Of a stretch of 64,000 bases of DNA, positions 62,720-64,000 are shown one piece after another. Under the pieces are notes generated by a model, which ran no database searches, was not told the DNA's origin, and was given only the letters and a program-made list of their open reading frames with translations. How positions within the stretch are numbered: the first letter of the stretch is position 1; each line of letters starts with the position of its first letter. The stretch comes from AC-32 sp963821495 (GTDB taxonomy: Bacteria > Actinomycetota > Thermoleophilia > Gaiellales > Gaiellaceae). The translations under genes and the position numbers were made by a program. The DNA is taken from assembly GCA_963821495.1 (NCBI GenBank), contig CAWGEA010000003.1:1984001-2048000 (forward strand), in the 5' to 3' direction.

Positions 62720-62899
62720 CTAGACGGTGGTCGTCTCACTCGACGCGTCCGACTTCAAGTGCCGGATCACGTCGGCGACGTCTGCGACCTCCTGCTCGAG
62801 GTCGCGCTGGTGCTCCTCCAGGCGGCGGAGCCACTCCTCGCGGCTCGGGAAGCGCCGTCGCCGGCGGCCGAGGCCGTGGTGGTGTCTGTGCCCGTGCAT
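62720..62899 (-). CDS. Small His-rich coiled-coil protein
   Basis: 59 residues: MHGHRHHHGLGRRRRRFPS, then a helical, probably coiled-coil segment (EEWLRRLEEHQRDLEQEVADVADVIRHL). Start ATG 62899 has a strong ribosome binding site, GGAGGTGA, which includes the PadR stop codon, so it is translationally coupled. His cluster suggests metal binding. Small proteins of this type often accompany PadR regulators, but the function is unknown. Confidence 0.8.
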   Translation of the reverse strand: MHGHRHHHGLGRRRRRFPSREEWLRRLEEHQRDLEQEVADVADVIRHLKSDASSETTTV

Positions 62900-62901
62900 G
62901 T

Positions 62902-63294
62902 TCACCTCCCTTCTTCGTAGCGTTCGAGAAAGCTTCCGATCGTTCCCTGCGCGCGCCGCAGCGCCTCGGCCCACCGGTCGAGCAGCCGACGCCCTTCGTC
63001 CGTGAGCTCGTAGGTCCGCTTTGCCGGGCCTGGGAGGTCGGCGCTCCACTCGGAGCGGACAAGACCCTCCTCCTCGAGGGCGCGCAGGAGCCGGTAAAGG
63101 TTGCCGATGTCGATGCGACCCTCGATCCCGAGCTCCGGCATCCGCTCGAGCAGCTCGTAGCCATGCAGCGACCGCTCCCGCAGGAGCAGCAGCAGCGAGG
63201 GCTCGACGAAGCGCTCGACGCGCGCGTGGACGTGCCAGTGCCCCGGCCGTACGAGCCGACGGCTGCGGGAACGCGGGTGTCCTCGGTGTCGCAT
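62902..63294 (-). CDS. PadR family transcriptional regulator
   Basis: 130 residues from ATG 63294. Basic N-terminal extension (RHRGHPRSRSRRLVRPGHWHVH), then the PadR winged helix (VEPSLLLLLRERSLHGYELLERM, DIGNLYRLLRALEEEGLV) and C-terminal helix. Regulates its own promoter and usually a neighbouring gene. A -10-like TATACT ends 8 nt before the ATG, suggesting leaderless mRNA. The effector cannot be inferred. Confidence 0.92.
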   Translation of the reverse strand: MRHRGHPRSRSRRLVRPGHWHVHARVERFVEPSLLLLLRERSLHGYELLERMPELGIEGRIDIGNLYRLLRALEEEGLVRSEWSADLPGPAKRTYELTDEGRRLLDRWAEALRRAQGTIGSFLERYEEGR

Positions 63295-63302
63295 CTCGAC
63301 GG

Positions 63303-63346
63303 AGTATAGGTAAAACGCATATGTAGAACGCATCACGGACTACGCT
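63303..63346. promoter_or_regulatory. Divergent PadR/HelD-like promoter region with direct repeats
   Basis: Minus strand: -10-like TATACT (63303-63308). Plus strand: -10-like TACGCT (63341-63346), 6 nt before the GTG of the helicase gene. Between them AAAACGCAT (63312-63320) and AGAACGCAT (63325-63333) repeat with 13-nt spacing. A likely PadR operator placed to control both directions; both genes look leaderless. Confidence 0.55.
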
Positions 63347-63352
63347 TGCGCG

Positions 63353-64000
63353 GTGGCGCATCCCGATCTGCCGATCGAGCAGGCCTACCTCGACCAGGCT
63401 TACGACTGCCTCGACCGCATGCGCGAGGCGCTGCTGCGCACCGCCGACGCCGGGGCGACCGAGGTCGCGCAGCAGGCGATCGAGGACTGGGCGACCGGCC
63501 GCCTGCGCACCTTCGAGGACGCAGAGCGCGGCCTCTGCTTCGGCCGCATCGACTCCGAGGAAGCCGCGGACGCCCTCTACGTCGGCCGCCGCTGGGTACA
63601 CGACGACGCCCGCCGCGCGCTGGTCGTGAACTGGCAGGCACCGGCGGCGCGCCCCTTCTACACCGCGACTCCCGCGGCGCCGCACGGGGTGACGCTGCGC
63701 CGCCGCTTCCGCACCCGCGGCCGCGAGCTGCTCGACATCAGCGACGAGGCGCTCGACGGCTCGCTGGCCGACGCCGCCGCCGTCGACGACTTCCTGCTGG
63801 AGGAGCTCGAGCGCGCCCGCGACATGCGCATGCGCGACATCGTCGCCACGATCCAGGCCGACCAGTACCGCCTGATCGCCCGCGAGCCCGAGCCGCCGCT
63901 CGTGATCCAGGGCGGCCCGGGCACCGGCAAGACCGCCGTCGGCCTCCACCGGGCCTCGTACCTCCTCTACGCCCACCGCTCGGAGCTGCGGCGGATCCTC
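63353..64000 (+). CDS. HelD-like superfamily 1 helicase, 3' end outside window
   Basis: 216 codons visible. N-terminal helical part (QAYLDQAYDCLDRMREALLR), then RIDSEEAADALYVGRRWVHDD and a VVNWQAPAARPFYTATPAAPHGVTLRRRF block typical of HelD/HelR proteins, and Walker A IQGGPGTGKTAVGLHRASYLLY. HelD proteins remove or recycle stalled RNA polymerase, and some actinobacterial members (HelR) protect against rifamycins. Downstream helicase motifs are outside the window. Divergent from PadR. Confidence 0.85.
   Translation, partial: MAHPDLPIEQAYLDQAYDCLDRMREALLRTADAGATEVAQQAIEDWATGRLRTFEDAERGLCFGRIDSEEAADALYVGRRWVHDDARRALVVNWQAPAARPFYTATPAAPHGVTLRRRFRTRGRELLDISDEALDGSLADAAAVDDFLLEELERARDMRMRDIVATIQADQYRLIAREPEPPLVIQGGPGTGKTAVGLHRASYLLYAHRSELRRIL

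Overview
This 64 kb window is GC-rich, densely packed bacterial chromosome. It looks like an actinobacterium, most plausibly a Thermoleophilia-type lineage (Gaiellales or Solirubrobacterales); the class assignment is inference. The basis is the combination of RNase Y with RNase J, MurT/GatD, the DapL route to diaminopimelate, AfsR/SARP-like regulators, secreted S8 proteases with short Trp-containing repeats, and heavy use of GTG and TTG starts. No tRNA, rRNA, insertion sequence, prophage or CRISPR array was seen.

Most genes lie on the minus strand. Read from right to left they follow the core-gene order familiar from many Gram-positive genomes: rimP-nusA-ylxR-infB-ylxP, rbfA-nrnA-truB-ribF, rpsO-pnp, an M16 peptidase-dapB-dapA, rnj, ftsK, rodZ-cinA-thpR-recA-recX-rny, then miaB-phosphatase-miaA-dapF-dapL-hflX-dut-nudix. 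About eighteen gene joints overlap as ATGA, GTGA or TTGA, or nearly so, implying translational coupling. Into this backbone are set plus-strand genes (murT-gatD, a large secreted nuclease, an HD-GYP protein, a small metallopeptidase, an AfsR-like regulator, a gamma-glutamyltransferase, an LVIVD-repeat protein, a HelD-like helicase) and minus-strand accessory cassettes.

Region by region. 1-5 kb: a c-di-GMP synthesis/hydrolysis fusion protein and a repeat-rich subtilase. 5-7 kb: lipid II amidation (murT-gatD). 7-14 kb: nucleotide sanitation (nudix, dut), ribosome rescue (hflX), DAP synthesis (dapL, dapF) and tRNA A37 modification (miaA, miaB). 14-21 kb: a multidomain extracellular nuclease, a methyltransferase and RNase Y. 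21-25 kb: recombination and envelope genes. 25-32 kb: a nucleoside ABC importer (two permeases, a double ATPase, two binding proteins). 32-38.6 kb: ftsK, a nucleoside hydrolase plus ribokinase that could process imported nucleosides, and rnj. 38.7-48.7 kb: HD-GYP protein, dapA/dapB, M16 peptidase, a DsbA/DsbB-like pair, pnp and rpsO. 48.8-53.5 kb: accessory block with a repeat protein, a membrane-spanning regulator, a third BMP-family protein and a gamma-glutamyltransferase. 53.4-62.6 kb: translation-factor operons. 62.7-64 kb: a PadR regulator with a tiny His-rich protein, and a HelD-like helicase cut by the window end.

Four conserved genes (the subtilase, hflX, miaB, the nuclease) are each broken by one- or two-base shifts that leave the protein readable across frames. 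That pattern looks more like assembly indels than decay. The most interesting observations are a DapF with serine at both catalytic cysteine positions, a very long hairpin between rpsO and pnp, an attenuator-like leader before rimP-nusA, an AfsR-like regulator with a transmembrane segment and beta-propeller preceded by CTAAA repeats in an 11-bp register, NusA with a Cys-rich insertion, and four convergent gene pairs sharing one CTAG as both stop codons.
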